This document shows positions 6,788-8,118 of a stretch of DNA of 8,118 nt, piece after piece; the first letter of the stretch is position 1, and each line of letters begins with the position of its first letter. The notes beneath the pieces were generated by a model. That model saw only the letters and a list, made by a program, of their open reading frames with translations. It ran no database searches and was not told the origin of the DNA. The position numbers and the translations under genes were made by a program. Source of the stretch: Chlorobiota bacterium (GTDB lineage: Bacteria > Bacteroidota > Bacteroidia > Bacteroidales > JAADJA01); the NCBI GenBank assembly GCA_030592565.1, contig JAUVIX010000158.1:1-8118 (forward strand). Reading direction: 5' to 3'.

Positions 6788-8118
6788 ATGAACCCGAATA
6801 TTATCATATTTTTATACTTTCTGGCGGGCATTACCTTTGCTTTTGCAGCCGTAAACCTGATCATTGGTTTACGAAAGGGTGGTGAAAAAGTTTATTTGTT
6901 TTTAGGATTAATTGGTGTTTGTGTGGGGATATATAATATGTTGTTTCCTCACATGACTTTTACACAACCCGTGCCTATTACTACAAAATTAGGTTTCTTT
7001 TTTTTCCTGGCAAACTTCGCATTGTTGCCCTGGTTTTTTTGTTATTATACAGGTTATTGCAAATCTACAATTCAGTGGTTACTTTCAACAGGTATGGCTC
7101 TTGCTTACTTGCTCTTAATAGTCACAGGTGATTTTTCCGAACTTATTATCTGGAATAAATTAGCATATTTTGTTTTAGCAGGTATAATAATTTTTGGATA
7201 TAAGGCTGCTATTTATCAAAAGAAAAATGGAGATACTAAGTCAGCATGGCTGCTTATGGCTGCTTTAATAATTTTTATGCTATTAACGCTTGATGATATA
7301 TTCAGGGTGCATTTTCCTTTTGTTTATCCATTTGATGTTGCTGAGGATATTTTGCCTCTTGATTATTTCCTGGTTCTTTTTATGATCATTATGGGTTTAA
7401 AGCTTGCTCGCGATATGCATCAGAAATATCACCTGGAAAAATCAATTAATGTGCGGGAAGAACGATGGGGAAATTTGCTCGAAAAAATACAATTATTGGT
7501 TGTAGGTGTTGATATAAATGGGGAAATTTACTATGTTAATCCTTTTTTCTCAAAATTATCAGGCTTTACAAAAGAAGAAATCATTGGCCAACATTATATG
7601 AAATTAATTCCTGATAAGGACAGGAAATCACTAAGTGAATTGGCGGAATCTATTGACGGTCCGACGGAACTTCCTTATTATCAAAATAGTATTCTTACTA
7701 AATCAGGGAGCGAAAGGACAGTAAACTGGTCGGCAGTAGGGATTTATGATGAAGCCGGAAATTTTGAAAGAACAATCTCCATAGGATCAGATATTACGGA
7801 AAGGAATAAGGCATTTGAAGAAATCAATTGGTTAAAAAGCAGGCTGGAAGAAGAAAACATTCTACTGAAAACAGAACTCGGTAAAGTTTCTTCAGTTGAC
7901 AAGATTATTGGGAAAAGCGATGCCATCCGTTACGTGCTAAAACGAGCTTTGCAGGTCGCCCTTACAGATTCAACGGTTTTGCTCGAAGGAGAAACCGGTG
8001 TAGGGAAAGAACTGGTTGCAAATTACATTCAGCAAAATAGTCAGCGTACAGGAAAACCTTTTGTGAAACTTAATTGCGCTGCCATACCTGCTACTTTACT
8101 CGAGAGTGAATTGTTTGG
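6788..8118 (+). CDS. Membrane-anchored PAS / sigma-54 AAA+ transcriptional activator, 3'-truncated by window edge
   Basis: The first 443 residues of a regulator that appears to join a membrane sensor to a sigma-54 enhancer-binding-type ATPase. The frame runs without a stop from ATG 6788 to the end. About seven hydrophobic segments lie at residues 5-27, 35-52, 66-87, 96-112, 118-142, 153-170 and 187-206. A PAS domain spans about 225-340, with VVGVDINGEIYYVNPFFSKL, SGFTKEEIIG and the closing ISIGSDITERN. A short coiled coil (about 341-366, rich in Glu, Lys and Leu) leads into the AAA+ domain. That domain shows DKIIGKSDAI, Walker A GETGVGKE (401-408) and NCAAIPATLLESELF (429-443), the last lying just before the expected GAFTGA loop. 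No receiver domain precedes the ATPase, so the signal presumably comes through the membrane or PAS part. The rest of the ATPase and any Fis-type HTH lie outside the window, so DNA binding is assumed from family. It is divergent from prc with a 258-base spacer. Confidence 0.9.
   Translation, partial: MNPNIIIFLYFLAGITFAFAAVNLIIGLRKGGEKVYLFLGLIGVCVGIYNMLFPHMTFTQPVPITTKLGFFFFLANFALLPWFFCYYTGYCKSTIQWLLSTGMALAYLLLIVTGDFSELIIWNKLAYFVLAGIIIFGYKAAIYQKKNGDTKSAWLLMAALIIFMLLTLDDIFRVHFPFVYPFDVAEDILPLDYFLVLFMIIMGLKLARDMHQKYHLEKSINVREERWGNLLEKIQLLVVGVDINGEIYYVNPFFSKLSGFTKEEIIGQHYMKLIPDKDRKSLSELAESIDGPTELPYYQNSILTKSGSERTVNWSAVGIYDEAGNFERTISIGSDITERNKAFEEINWLKSRLEEENILLKTELGKVSSVDKIIGKSDAIRYVLKRALQVALTDSTVLLEGETGVGKELVANYIQQNSQRTGKPFVKLNCAAIPATLLESELF

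Noticed and set aside
6998..7005. Run of eight T in the regulator gene as a phase-variable tract
   Set aside because: T runs encoding Phe-Phe in a transmembrane segment are expected in AT-rich DNA; there is no further sign of switching.

Overview
The window looks like chromosomal DNA from a member of the Bacteroidota, probably Bacteroidales or Marinilabiliales; the order is a guess. The basis is a type IX secretion sortase (PorU), a carboxypeptidase-regulatory-like exported protein with a typical '...FGQ' signal peptide end, AT-rich DNA, and TAnnTTTG promoter elements with no clear Shine-Dalgarno sequences.

Layout: bases 1-2918 hold the 3' part of porU on the + strand. The frame is open to the left edge, so the gene starts outside the window. 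After 24 bases, and probably in the same operon, comes a 451-residue secreted protein of unknown function (2943-4298, +). It has one N-terminal CarboxypepD_reg-like domain and a C-terminal part that looks like a beta-propeller. A short convergent spacer with two hairpins follows (4299-4372). Then comes a complete tail-specific protease of the Prc/CtpA S41 family on the - strand (4373-6505 or 6529). A divergent intergenic region (6530-6787) carries candidate promoters for both flanking genes and a 24-bp palindrome. The last gene (6788 to the right edge, +) is the N-terminal part of a membrane-anchored regulator: about seven transmembrane segments, a PAS domain, a short coiled coil and the start of a sigma-54 AAA+ activator domain. 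It runs off the window just before the expected GAFTGA loop.

Together the genes point to envelope biology. PorU processes and attaches T9SS cargo at the outer surface, Prc is a periplasmic protease, and the last gene looks like a membrane sensor feeding sigma-54 transcription. No functional link between the divergent pair is shown by the sequence. I saw no mobile element, CRISPR array, tRNA or rRNA. I do not see convincing evidence of a wholly new system. The parts most worth a second look are the membrane-tethered sigma-54 activator with its palindromic promoter, the 8-C tract in the unknown secreted protein, and the presence of that protein directly after porU, where porV is often found.
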